This document shows positions 8,257 through 16,060 of a stretch of DNA of 46,470 nucleotides, in pieces. Both the position numbers and the translations under genes were made by a program. Numbering within the stretch: the stretch's first letter is position 1; each line of letters starts with the position of its first letter. This stretch comes from Treponema sp. (GTDB lineage: Bacteria; Spirochaetota; Spirochaetia; Treponematales; Treponemataceae). The stretch lies in contig SFOB01000016.1 of the NCBI GenBank assembly GCA_004554075.1, positions 1 to 46,470 of the forward strand. The letters run 5' to 3'. Below the pieces are notes generated by a model. The model searched no databases, was not told the DNA's origin, and worked only from the letters and a program-made list of their open reading frames with translations.

Positions 8257-10609
8257 CATATTTTACCATCTTTGGACGGCGGAATAAAGCCCAGCAGAAG
8301 CAGGCAATTACAAGAATTGCAAGAATAAATCCTACAATGTTGCCGCTTCCACCAAACATGCTGCCAAGCTGGTAAACTACAAATGAAACAACATATGCAA
8401 GTCCACACTGCCAGCCGATTGCAGCCCAGGTCCACTTTCTGTTGTTCATTTCCCGCTTGATGGCACCGATTGCAGCAAAACAAGGAGCACACAAAAGGTT
8501 GAAAATAAGGAATGAAAGTCCTGCCGGATGTGTAAATGCAGCAGCAAGATTTGCCCAGGTTTCTTCTCCACCATAGAGAATACCCATTGTACCAACAATA
8601 TTTTCCTTTGCAACAAGACCTGTTACAGAAGCAACAGCGGCCTGCCAGTTACCCCATCCAAGAGGAGCAAAGATCCATGCAATGCAGCTTCCAAGCTTTG
8701 CAAGAATACTTGCATCCATCTGATCTTCTTCAAGCATTCCAAATCCGCCATCTGTCCAGCCAAAGAATGAAAGGAACCAGATTACGATTGTTGAAAGCAG
8801 GATGATTGTTCCGGCCTTCTTGATGAATGACCAGCCGCGCTCCCACATTGAACGCATAACGTTTCCAAATGTAGGCCAGTGGTATGCAGGAAGTTCCATT
8901 ACAAATGGAGCAACTTCACCCATGAAAGGCTTTGTCTTTTTAAGAATAATACCAGAACAAATGATTGCTGCAATTCCGATGAAGTAAGCTGAGGTTGCAA
9001 TTGCGGCAGAACCACCAAAGATAGCTCCGGCAACAAGGGCAATAAATGGAACCTTAGCACCACAAGGAATAAAGGTTGTTGTCATGATTGTCATACGGCG
9101 GTCGCGTTCATTTTCGATTGTACGACAAGCCATAATACCAGGAACACCACAACCTGTTCCAATAAGAACCGGAATAAATGATTTTCCGGAAAGTCCGAAA
9201 CGACGGAAAATACGGTCAAGAATAAAGGCAATACGAGCCATGTAACCACAAGCTTCAAGGAAGGCAAGGAAGATAAAGAGTACGAGCATCTGTGGAACAA
9301 AGCCAAGAACTGCACCAACACCGGCAACAATACCGTCAAGAATCAAACCTTTGAGCCAGTCTGCACAGCCGATAGCATCAAGGCCGCTTTCGATGAGAGC
9401 CGGAATACCAGGAACCCATACGCCGTAATCAGCAGGATCAGGACCTTCTTCGCCATACTTTTCAACCATTGCATTAGCTTCTGCTATTGCATCTTCTGTA
9501 ATTTCGATTGGTTCAGAAACTTCCATTGTTTCATCATCAACTGTTACATAAGTAACTTCGCCTGCTTCTGCAGCTTCGAGAATTGCAGCTGAATCGCCAA
9601 ACTCTTCGGCAGCTTCTTCATAGGCACCTGTACCAATTCCAAAGAGATGATATCCGTCACCAAAGAGTCCGTCGTTTGCCCAGTCTGTTGCGGCAGCACC
9701 AATTGTTACCATTGAAACGTAGTAAACCAGCCACATAACAAGAGCAAAAATTGGAAGTGCAAGCCAGCGGTTTGTAACTACGCGGTCAATTTTGTCTGAT
9801 GTACTGAGCTTTGTACGGTTCTTTTTTGTAACACATTTCTGAATGATTGATTCAATATACTTATAGCGTTCTGCAGTAATGATTGATTCTGAATCATCAT
9901 CGAGTTCTGCTTCGCAAGCCTTAATATCAGATTCAATATGATTAAGTTTGTCCTCGCTAACTCCAAGAGCCTTGATAACTTTTTCATCGCGTTCAAAAAG
10001 CTTAACTGAATACCAGCGGTGCTGTTCTTCCGGAAGGTCGTGAACAATAGCTTCTTCGATGTGAGCAAGTGCATGTTCTACACAGCCTTCGAAACGGTGC
10101 TTGTACATCATAGGCTTTTTATCTTTAGCCTTGTTTACTGCAATTTCTGCAGCCTCAATACAACCTGTTCCCTTCAATGCAGAAATCTCTACAACAGGGC
10201 AGCCTAGTTCTGCCTGCATTGCATCAATATGGATTTTGTCGCCATTCTTTTTTACAACATCCATCATGTTTACTGCAACTACCATTGGAATACCAAGCTC
10301 TGCAAGCTGAGTTGTAAGATAAAGGTTTCTTTCCAGGTTAGTTCCATCAACAATATTCAAAATTGCGTCAGGACGTTCTTTTACAAGATAGTCACGGCTA
10401 ACTACTTCTTCCAGAGTATATGGAGAAAGTGAGTAAATACCAGGCAAGTCCATAATTACAACGTCACCGTTGTGGCCCTTAAGTTTACCTTCCTTCTTTT
10501 CTACAGTTACTCCAGGCCAGTTTCCCACAAACTGATTTGAACCTGTAAGTGCATTAAAAAGTGTTGTTTTACCGGCATTAGGGTTTCCGGCAAGTGCTAT
10601 TTTAATCAT
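8252..10609 (-). CDS. feoB: Ferrous iron transporter FeoB
   Basis: This 785-residue protein imports Fe2+ across the inner membrane. The N-terminal G domain shows G1 GNPNAGKTT (from residue 8), G3 DLPG and G4 NMMD, followed by a helical bundle to about 265. The membrane part has both gate motifs with the conserved Cys residues, GCGVPGIMACR and PCGAKVPF. An acidic insertion of about 65 residues (starting near EAAEEFGDSA) lies just after the first membrane helix and is longer than in compact FeoB proteins. The start codon directly follows the feoA stop with no gap, so translation is coupled. It is likely repressed in iron-rich conditions through the operators upstream of the first feoA. Confidence 0.93.
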   Translation of the reverse strand: MIKIALAGNPNAGKTTLFNALTGSNQFVGNWPGVTVEKKEGKLKGHNGDVVIMDLPGIYSLSPYTLEEVVSRDYLVKERPDAILNIVDGTNLERNLYLTTQLAELGIPMVVAVNMMDVVKKNGDKIHIDAMQAELGCPVVEISALKGTGCIEAAEIAVNKAKDKKPMMYKHRFEGCVEHALAHIEEAIVHDLPEEQHRWYSVKLFERDEKVIKALGVSEDKLNHIESDIKACEAELDDDSESIITAERYKYIESIIQKCVTKKNRTKLSTSDKIDRVVTNRWLALPIFALVMWLVYYVSMVTIGAAATDWANDGLFGDGYHLFGIGTGAYEEAAEEFGDSAAILEAAEAGEVTYVTVDDETMEVSEPIEITEDAIAEANAMVEKYGEEGPDPADYGVWVPGIPALIESGLDAIGCADWLKGLILDGIVAGVGAVLGFVPQMLVLFIFLAFLEACGYMARIAFILDRIFRRFGLSGKSFIPVLIGTGCGVPGIMACRTIENERDRRMTIMTTTFIPCGAKVPFIALVAGAIFGGSAAIATSAYFIGIAAIICSGIILKKTKPFMGEVAPFVMELPAYHWPTFGNVMRSMWERGWSFIKKAGTIILLSTIVIWFLSFFGWTDGGFGMLEEDQMDASILAKLGSCIAWIFAPLGWGNWQAAVASVTGLVAKENIVGTMGILYGGEETWANLAAAFTHPAGLSFLIFNLLCAPCFAAIGAIKREMNNRKWTWAAIGWQCGLAYVVSFVVYQLGSMFGGSGNIVGFILAILVIACFCWALFRRPKMVKYA

Positions 10610-10828
10610 TTATTCTACCTCCACCATTTCTGCATCAGCCTTGCGAACAGAAAGCTCGTAGCCTCGAACTGTGACTTCCACAGGATCTCCAAGAGGTGCA
10701 ACCTTGCGAACGTAGATTTCTACGCCTTTAGTAATTCCCATGTCCATAATGCGGCGCTTTACCGCACCTTCGCCATTCAGTTTTACAACTTTTACTGTCT
10801 GGCCAGTTTTTGTTTCTTTTAGAGTCAT
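10610..10828 (-). CDS. feoA: FeoA family protein (second copy)
   Basis: This 72-residue SH3-like cytoplasmic protein has the typical FeoA pattern: a KLNGEGAVKRRIMDMGITKG segment, then APLGDPVEVTVRGYELSVRK. FeoA proteins bind and regulate FeoB. It has an AGGAG site and ends immediately before feoB. Confidence 0.88.
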   Translation of the reverse strand: MTLKETKTGQTVKVVKLNGEGAVKRRIMDMGITKGVEIYVRKVAPLGDPVEVTVRGYELSVRKADAEMVEVE

Positions 10829-10853
10829 ATATTTCTCCTATAAAATGTACCGG

Positions 10854-11063
10854 TTAAACTATTATTTTCTGAGCCATTTCCTTGCTGATGGCTACTCTAC
10901 TCTCTTTGACCTGAACGATTACATTCCCGCAGATTTTTGAAACTACTGAAACCTCAGCACCTGCTACAAAACCAAGGTTTTCCAGAAAGCGGCGAACTTC
11001 TTCTTTTCCCATTATTTTCTTGATAAGAAAGGATTCTCCGTCTGATACCATGCTTAAAGGCAT
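10854..11063 (-). CDS. feoA: FeoA family protein (first gene of the operon)
   Basis: This 69-residue FeoA-like protein has RRFLENLGFVAGAEVSVV in the place of the usual LxxMGLxxG motif and ends in RVAISKEMAQKI. Two feoA genes before feoB is a common arrangement in anaerobes. A GGGAG site precedes the ATG. It is the first gene behind the operator-bearing promoter. Confidence 0.85.
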   Translation of the reverse strand: MPLSMVSDGESFLIKKIMGKEEVRRFLENLGFVAGAEVSVVSKICGNVIVQVKESRVAISKEMAQKIIV

Positions 11064-11082
11064 TATTTCAGCTCCCTAGTGG

Positions 11083-11169
11083 TTAGTTTTAACTAACCTT
11101 TAATCAAAAATAAAAGTTAGCAGTCGCTAACTAAATTGCCATTATAGTTAGTAGCATCTAACTTGTCAA
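11083..11169 (-). promoter_or_regulatory. feo operon promoter with three DtxR-type operators (D, E, F)
   Basis: Read on the minus strand, a consensus promoter is present: TTGACA (11164-11169), 17-bp spacer, TATAAT (11141-11146). Operator F (11148-11161) fills the spacer almost exactly. Operators E (11117-11130) and D (11083-11096) lie downstream of the start point. All three are TTAG-N6-CTAA. A bound repressor at F would block RNA polymerase directly, and D and E could add roadblock or cooperative binding. Confidence 0.8.
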
Positions 11170-11258
11170 TAAATTTGCCGAATTTGTAATAATTTTTAAT
11201 CCATTCTGCAATTCCTGTTTCCTCTTTGAGAAAAATCTTAAAAAATTGAAAATTCACT

Positions 11259-11295
11259 TGCACAATTGCTCAAATGAAGCTATTATTTGAACAAT
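11259..11295 (+). promoter_or_regulatory. Promoter and inverted-repeat operator of the zinc sensor operon
   Basis: TTGCAC (11259-11264) and TATTAT (11281-11286) form a promoter with a 16-bp spacer. An imperfect inverted repeat, ATTGCTCAAAT (11265-11275) and ATTTGAACAAT (11285-11295), overlaps spacer and -10. The half-sites resemble CadC/SmtB operators (TCAAAT/ATTTGA), but the gap of 9 bp is wider than usual. Confidence 0.55.
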
Positions 11296-11330
11296 TGAAC
11301 AAGTTTTCAAATGTCATAAAAGGAGGCATT

Positions 11331-11693
11331 ATGCCTAAGAAAGATGAGATTTGTGAATCCGAATTAATTCACGAAGATCTGGTTAAAAAGGTCAAATCAA
11401 CCTTTCCTAAGGATGAGATGATTTTTGATCTTGCGGATTTCTACAAGATTTTCGGTGATACAACACGCGTAAAGATTCTTTATGCCCTGGATAAAAGCGA
11501 ACTCTGCGTTTGCGACATTGCAGCTCTGCTGGAAATGACAATTTCTGCCGTTTCTCATCAGCTGAAGATTCTGCGTGACTCAAACCTTGTAAAAACCCGT
11601 CGCGAAGGTAAGGTTATCTACTACAGTCTTGCAGACGAGCATGTACAGGAAATCATAGAGTGCGGAATGGAGCACATTTCGGAATTAAAATAG
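11331..11693 (+). CDS. ArsR/SmtB-family metal sensor (zinc/cadmium type)
   Basis: This 120-residue winged-helix repressor starts at the ATG 5 nt behind an AAAGGAGG site; an upstream ATG at 11274 lies inside the promoter. It carries the ELCVCD motif (alpha-3 Cys pair of CadC/ArsR types). It also has a complete alpha-5 zinc site, DEH then H-x-x-E eleven residues later (DEHVQEIIECGMEHISE), as in SmtB. Both sites together suggest sensing of zinc and possibly Cd/Pb. It probably represses itself and the P-type ATPase that starts 11 bp downstream. Confidence 0.88.
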   Translation: MPKKDEICESELIHEDLVKKVKSTFPKDEMIFDLADFYKIFGDTTRVKILYALDKSELCVCDIAALLEMTISAVSHQLKILRDSNLVKTRREGKVIYYSLADEHVQEIIECGMEHISELK

Positions 11694-11704
11694 GAGGTAA
11701 TTTT

Positions 11705-13933
11705 ATGAGTAAAGATATAGACGAACACGAACATCATCATCATGAGCATGAGCATAGCCATGAACACCACGAGCATGGCCATGATCATGATGAGCACGAA
11801 GAGTGCCACTGCCACGATGAACACGGACACGGACACGGACACGAGCACCACCATCATCATGAGCATGATGATGACCACTGCGAATGTCACGAACATGAAC
11901 ACGGCAATCACCACCATGAACATTCTCACGGTGGCTGCAGCTGCGGTTGCGGGCACGAGCACGGTCACAGCCACGAACATGGCGGAGAAGAAAAAGAGCT
12001 TACTGTAAAACAGCTGATTTTTGCGGCCGTACTCTTTGTACTCGGCCTTGTTGTAGAGCATCTTCCGCTCGAAAGCTGGTTACCAGATATCGCAAAAATT
12101 GAGCTGATTCACGAAGCAATCAGCCTGGTACTTTATTTCATCGCCTTTATGATAACCGGAAAGGACATTGTAATCGGCGCTGTTTCAAATCTGATTCACG
12201 GCGAACTGATGGACGAGTCCTTCCTTATGTCGGTAGCCGCAATCGGTGCAATTCTTCTTGGAGAATATGAAGAAGCCGTTGCAATTATGATTCTCTATCA
12301 GGTTGGTGAAAAGTTCGAAGACTACGCCGTTGATAAATCCCGCGATTCTATTGAAGAAATTGCAAAGCTCCGCCCAGACCACGCAACTGTAAAGGTTGGT
12401 GCTGAAACCCGCGAAATGGATCCGGAAGAAGTTGAAACTGATTCTGTAATCATCGTAAAACCGGGCGACCGCATTCCTATAGACGGTGTTGTTGTAGACG
12501 GTGACTCTTTTGTAGATACATCTGCCCTCACCGGCGAAAGTATTCCTCGCCACGTAAGCGTTGGAAGCGAAGTTCTTTCGGGCTCAATCAACAAGCAGGG
12601 AGTTCTTGAAATCAGAACTACACGCCACGCAGGCGACTCTGCCCTCTCCCGCATTCTTGAACTGGTTGAAAACGCAACAGAAAATAAAACAAAGTCAGAG
12701 CAGTTTGTTACCCGCTTTGCAAGAGTTTACACACCAATCGTTGTATACTCAGCCCTGGCTCTGGCAATCATCCCAAGCGTAATTATCGGTTTTAAGACCA
12801 GCAACTGGAACTGGCAGGCAACCTGGAGCACCTGGGTTTACCGCGCCCTCATGTTCCTGGTAGTAAGCTGTCCTTGTGCCCTTGTAATTTCTATTCCACT
12901 TTCTTTCTGCGGTGGTATTACTGCTGCAGCACGTCAGGGAATCCTTATTAAGGGAAGCGTTTACCTTGAAGCACTCGGCCGCACAAAAACTGCCGTATTC
13001 GACAAAACAGGTACCCTCACAAAGGGAAACTTTGTTGTAACACACATCCACGCAACAGATCCTTCAATCACCGAAACAGAATTGCTGGCTCTTGCAACTC
13101 ATACAGAGATGTTCTCTACTCACCCTATTTCTGCTTCTCTCAAGGCTGCCCACCACGACAAGTGCTGCGACAATGTAAAACTTGAGAATGTAGAAGAAAT
13201 TGCAGGCAAGGGAATTAAGGCTCTGGTAAACGGCAAGCAGGTTCTGGCCGGAAACACAAAGCTTATGGATGAGTTCAATATTGATTACAACGAATGCAGC
13301 GAGCATCAGGACGGAACTGTAATTCACGTTGCAAGCGAAGGAAAGTACAGCGGACACATCGTAATCAGTGATGAGATTAAGGATGATTCAGCACAGACTG
13401 TTGAAGGCCTTCACAAAATCGGCGTAGAAAATGTTGTAATGCTTACCGGTGACAACGAACGCGCTGCTCACACAGTTGCCGCAAAACTGGGCCTCAAAAA
13501 GGCTTACGGTCAGCTGCTTAGTGCAGACAAGCTTGCAAAAGTTGAAGAGCTGCTTGCAGATCTTTCTAAGGGCGGCAAAAAACGCGGTACTTTGATTTTC
13601 GCAGGTGACGGTATAAACGATGCCCCTGTTCTTGCCCGCGCCGACGCCGGAATCGCCATGGGAAGCATGGGAAGCGACGCCGCAATCGAAGCTGCCGACA
13701 TCATCATCATGGAAGACAAGCCAAGCAAGATTGTAGACGGTATTAAAACAAGCCGCCGCACCCTACGCATAGTTTACGAAAACCTCTACGGCGCACTTGG
13801 AATCAAAGGAACAATTCTCCTCCTCAGCGCCCTGGGTATTTCCAACATGTGGATTGCAGTCTTCGGCGATGTAGGAGTTACAATCCTGGCAGTTTTGAAC
13901 AGCCTCAGATTGTTACGTAAAACAAATAAATAA
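11705..13933 (+). CDS. zntA: P1B-type Zn2+/Cd2+-exporting ATPase with His-rich N-terminus
   Basis: This 742-residue inner-membrane pump exports divalent metal ions. The first about 98 residues contain roughly 40 His plus scattered Cys (for example CSCGCG) and replace a regular CxxC heavy-metal domain. The catalytic core is intact: TGES, the membrane CPC motif at 389-391, phosphorylated Asp433 in DKTGT, the THP nucleotide-binding motif, TGDN and GDGINDAP. The last helix has the GDVGVT segment typical of the zinc/cadmium/lead subgroup. The ATG at 11705 has an AGGAGGT site; a longer frame upstream overlaps the sensor gene. It is cotranscribed with the ArsR-type sensor and closed by the terminator at 13936. 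Confidence 0.92.
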   Translation: MSKDIDEHEHHHHEHEHSHEHHEHGHDHDEHEECHCHDEHGHGHGHEHHHHHEHDDDHCECHEHEHGNHHHEHSHGGCSCGCGHEHGHSHEHGGEEKELTVKQLIFAAVLFVLGLVVEHLPLESWLPDIAKIELIHEAISLVLYFIAFMITGKDIVIGAVSNLIHGELMDESFLMSVAAIGAILLGEYEEAVAIMILYQVGEKFEDYAVDKSRDSIEEIAKLRPDHATVKVGAETREMDPEEVETDSVIIVKPGDRIPIDGVVVDGDSFVDTSALTGESIPRHVSVGSEVLSGSINKQGVLEIRTTRHAGDSALSRILELVENATENKTKSEQFVTRFARVYTPIVVYSALALAIIPSVIIGFKTSNWNWQATWSTWVYRALMFLVVSCPCALVISIPLSFCGGITAAARQGILIKGSVYLEALGRTKTAVFDKTGTLTKGNFVVTHIHATDPSITETELLALATHTEMFSTHPISASLKAAHHDKCCDNVKLENVEEIAGKGIKALVNGKQVLAGNTKLMDEFNIDYNECSEHQDGTVIHVASEGKYSGHIVISDEIKDDSAQTVEGLHKIGVENVVMLTGDNERAAHTVAAKLGLKKAYGQLLSADKLAKVEELLADLSKGGKKRGTLIFAGDGINDAPVLARADAGIAMGSMGSDAAIEAADIIIMEDKPSKIVDGIKTSRRTLRIVYENLYGALGIKGTILLLSALGISNMWIAVFGDVGVTILAVLNSLRLLRKTNK

Positions 13934-13935
13934 AT

Positions 13936-13980
13936 AAAAAAAGACCAATAAGTATAGAAAAACTTATTGGTCTTTTTTTA
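13936..13980. terminator. Bidirectional terminator
   Basis: A 12-bp perfect stem, AGACCAATAAGT (13942-13953) with its complement (13962-13973), is flanked by A and T runs. It serves the zntA transcript and the convergent minus-strand gene. Confidence 0.85.
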
Positions 13981-13997
13981 TATTACTAACTTAGTAA

Positions 13998-14804
13998 TTA
14001 TTTTTCTTCAATTGTATAAAGCCATACATCATTAAAGTTTCTGTAGTTAATTACACCGTGAGCTTTATATTTTGCACCATTGTTAGATGCAGCAAGTGTT
14101 TCACTGTTAGAAAGAAGGAATATTGTATAACCTCCACGATTAACAGAGGCAATGTTTGTAAGGTCTACAGGCAATTCAAAAGATGCAGTAGCTTTGTAAG
14201 CAAACTCCGGTTTTGCCTTATTATCATTCTCGTCAATAGAATCAAGAACAACTTCTAATTCTACTTCTTTACCATTAACATTTTCTTCTGCGAACTTCTT
14301 CAACCACAACTTGGAAATTGATTTATTTTTCTGCAGATACTCCAGGAACAATGGAGATGTGTATGCCTTTGCTGTACGTGCATTATATTCATCATCAGAC
14401 CATGAAGAAATTCTCTTTGCAAGGTCATTTTTAATGAGACCAGAAAGTTTATCCATTGTTGATTTTGGATTAGCCATTATTCTACCATTAACTTTTCCAT
14501 TTTTATCACACGCAACCGAAGTCATATCACTTACAGCAATTGTAAGCTCATCATTATTACGAGAAATACTTACAGTATATTCCTGTTTCTGATAACCAGC
14601 TAATATTTTCTGAATACAGTATCCTTTTACAACATACGCTTCATTAGCAGGATCTAATTCCGTAGGAATACAGAAAGACCAGCATTCAGGATCTGTTACA
14701 AAATCCATTACTAATGCAGGCAATTTTCTTCCTTCAGGAATTTTCTGTGCAAACAAATTTACTGCGGCAAATAAAACTACCAGCAAACCAACGATTTTTT
14801 TCAT
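13998..14804 (-). CDS. Secreted protein of unknown function
   Basis: This 268-residue protein has a Sec signal peptide: KK, a hydrophobic core, and cleavage likely after LFAQ, about residue 20. The start at 14804 is chosen because a GGAG site lies 7 nt upstream; the longer frame has none. The mature protein mixes helical and strand-like segments and has no motif that I recognise. It contains FVTDPECWSFCIP near the N-terminus, with two Cys that could form a disulfide. It is probably periplasmic. It stands alone, convergent with zntA. Confidence 0.7.
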   Translation of the reverse strand: MKKIVGLLVVLFAAVNLFAQKIPEGRKLPALVMDFVTDPECWSFCIPTELDPANEAYVVKGYCIQKILAGYQKQEYTVSISRNNDELTIAVSDMTSVACDKNGKVNGRIMANPKSTMDKLSGLIKNDLAKRISSWSDDEYNARTAKAYTSPLFLEYLQKNKSISKLWLKKFAEENVNGKEVELEVVLDSIDENDNKAKPEFAYKATASFELPVDLTNIASVNRGGYTIFLLSNSETLAASNNGAKYKAHGVINYRNFNDVWLYTIEEK

Positions 14805-14958
14805 AAAACACTCCAAGATTTTAATTATTTTTTTCAAGTAATATTAATAAATATAACTTGTTATTCTCCTCATATTAATCAAATAGTAAAAAGTTGTAAA
14901 GTCATGTTAAAATTCAAAGCAAATCTTTCAGTGCTATATTTGACATTGACCCCAAAAA

Positions 14959-15164
14959 TACATATTTAAATGCACAATTATTCATTTAAATATGTACTCT
15001 TCTTTTTTCAAGTCTGATTTTCCGAGCCATTTATCGTCAAAATACATATTTAAAGGAGCTTTCTGGGCTTTAAATATGTATTTATCTCTCTCAAAGGTTG
15101 ATTTTTCCTGTAATTATCTTTTCAAGTACATATTTAAATCAACTATTTAGGCTTTAAATATGTA
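14959..15164. repeat. Three successive long hairpins with shared arms, upstream of trmJ
   Basis: The 430-bp gap between the secreted-protein gene and trmJ holds three inverted repeats with the same arm, TACATATTTAAA and its complement. Hairpin 1 has a 14-bp stem (14959-14972/14983-14996). Hairpin 2 has a 16-bp stem (15040-15055/15068-15083). Hairpin 3 has a 12-bp stem (15127-15138/15153-15164). Loops are 10-14 nt and unrelated. Copies are spaced about 80-87 bp. No coding potential was seen. Confidence 0.85.
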
Positions 15165-15222
15165 TTTTCAGCTTACACCTGCTAATTTCTCCTGCTAACT
15201 TCACTAATTTTGCATATCTCGG

Positions 15223-15238
15223 TATTATTAGTCCCATG
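15223..15238 (+). promoter_or_regulatory. -10 element directly before the trmJ start (possible leaderless mRNA)
   Basis: TATTAT at 15223-15228 lies 7 nt before the ATG, with a partial -35 (TTCACT at 15200-15205). No ribosome-binding site exists, so transcription would begin at or next to the ATG. Confidence 0.45.
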
Positions 15239-16060
15239 AATCTTAATAACATTGTAATTGTACTGGACCATCCGGATGAATCGCGCAATATTGGGGCGGC
15301 TTGCCGGGCTATGGCTAATAATGATATAAGCGAGCTTCGTATTGTGGGTAATAAGGCGGATTATGACATTGAGCATATTCACGTGCTGGCCATTCATGCG
15401 GGGCCGATTTTTGACAAGGCGCAGTTTTTCACCTCAATAACCGAGGCTACTGCAGACTGCGCAATCTGTGCGGGAACAACACGGCGTCGCGGCAAGAAGA
15501 GAGGAAAACTACTGCTGCCAGAAGAGTTTGCGGAAATGGCAGATGATATTACCGGTGCACCGGTGGTTTCGATACGCCCTGCCGGGCACTCAACCACCGC
15601 AGATACGCATGGCGGGCAGTCAACCTCCGGGAACGGGACTGGCGGCAAGGTTGCGGTGATTTTCGGCAATGAGAGAACCGGGCTTACAGACGAGCAGCTG
15701 GACGAATGCAATCTTGGAGTTACAATTCCTTCTTCGGATAATTTTGGTTCGCTGAATCTGAGCCACGCGGTACAGATTATGAGTTATCACCTTTTCCGCC
15801 GCGCCCTGCTGCAGAAAAAAGGCGAATACAGAGGCTACACTCCTCTTACACTCGAGCGCGTTGACCGCACAGTGCAGACAATCACAGACAATATGCAGAA
15901 AATCGGATTTTTCAAAATGCCAGGCCGCGAAGATATGGAAAACTTTTGGCGCAGCCTATTAAGCCGGGCAAGCCTTTCTGAGGGAGAAGCTCAGTATCTG
16001 GAGAAGACGTTCAGTAAAATGGCGGGTCTGACAAGTAAAAAAAACGGAGACCAGAACTAA
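15236..16060 (+). CDS. trmJ: tRNA/rRNA 2'-O-methyltransferase, TrmJ-like (SPOUT)
   Basis: This 274-residue SpoU/TrmH-superfamily enzyme uses S-adenosylmethionine to methylate a ribose. The form is closest to TrmJ (tRNA position 32). Motif 1 is HPDESRNIGAACRAMAN. Motif 2 is VAVIFGNERTGLTDEQL. Motif 3 is SSDNFGSLNLSHAVQIMSYH. The SPOUT domain is followed by a helical C-terminal extension. Residues about 109-137 are an insertion rich in Gly, Ser and Thr that is encoded by a palindromic repeat (15562-15598 and the similar tract after it). They sit just before motif 2, where TrmJ proteins normally have a short loop. The gene converges on and overlaps the next one by 4 bp. Confidence 0.82.
   Translation: MNLNNIVIVLDHPDESRNIGAACRAMANNDISELRIVGNKADYDIEHIHVLAIHAGPIFDKAQFFTSITEATADCAICAGTTRRRGKKRGKLLLPEEFAEMADDITGAPVVSIRPAGHSTTADTHGGQSTSGNGTGGKVAVIFGNERTGLTDEQLDECNLGVTIPSSDNFGSLNLSHAVQIMSYHLFRRALLQKKGEYRGYTPLTLERVDRTVQTITDNMQKIGFFKMPGREDMENFWRSLLSRASLSEGEAQYLEKTFSKMAGLTSKKNGDQN
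15562..15598. repeat. Palindromic element inside trmJ
   Basis: Arms GGTGGTTTCGA and a matching CTCAACCACC enclose a smaller GCCC/GGGC stem. The element is in frame and has no stop. Apart from four differences in the loop stem it is the same as 22169-22208 in gltD. A partial second copy (GGCGGGCAGTCAACCTCCGG) follows at about 15610-15630. Confidence 0.8.

Noticed and set aside
11621..12061. Minus-strand open frame opposite the sensor end and His-rich region of zntA
   Set aside because: It is the mirror of a repetitive GAN/CAY codon tract. It gives a low-complexity Val/Met-rich protein and has no ribosome-binding site.
14959..15164. CRISPR-like array upstream of trmJ
   Set aside because: The units are inverted pairs with loops of 10-14 nt and spacing of about 80-87 bp, there are only three, and no cas gene is near.
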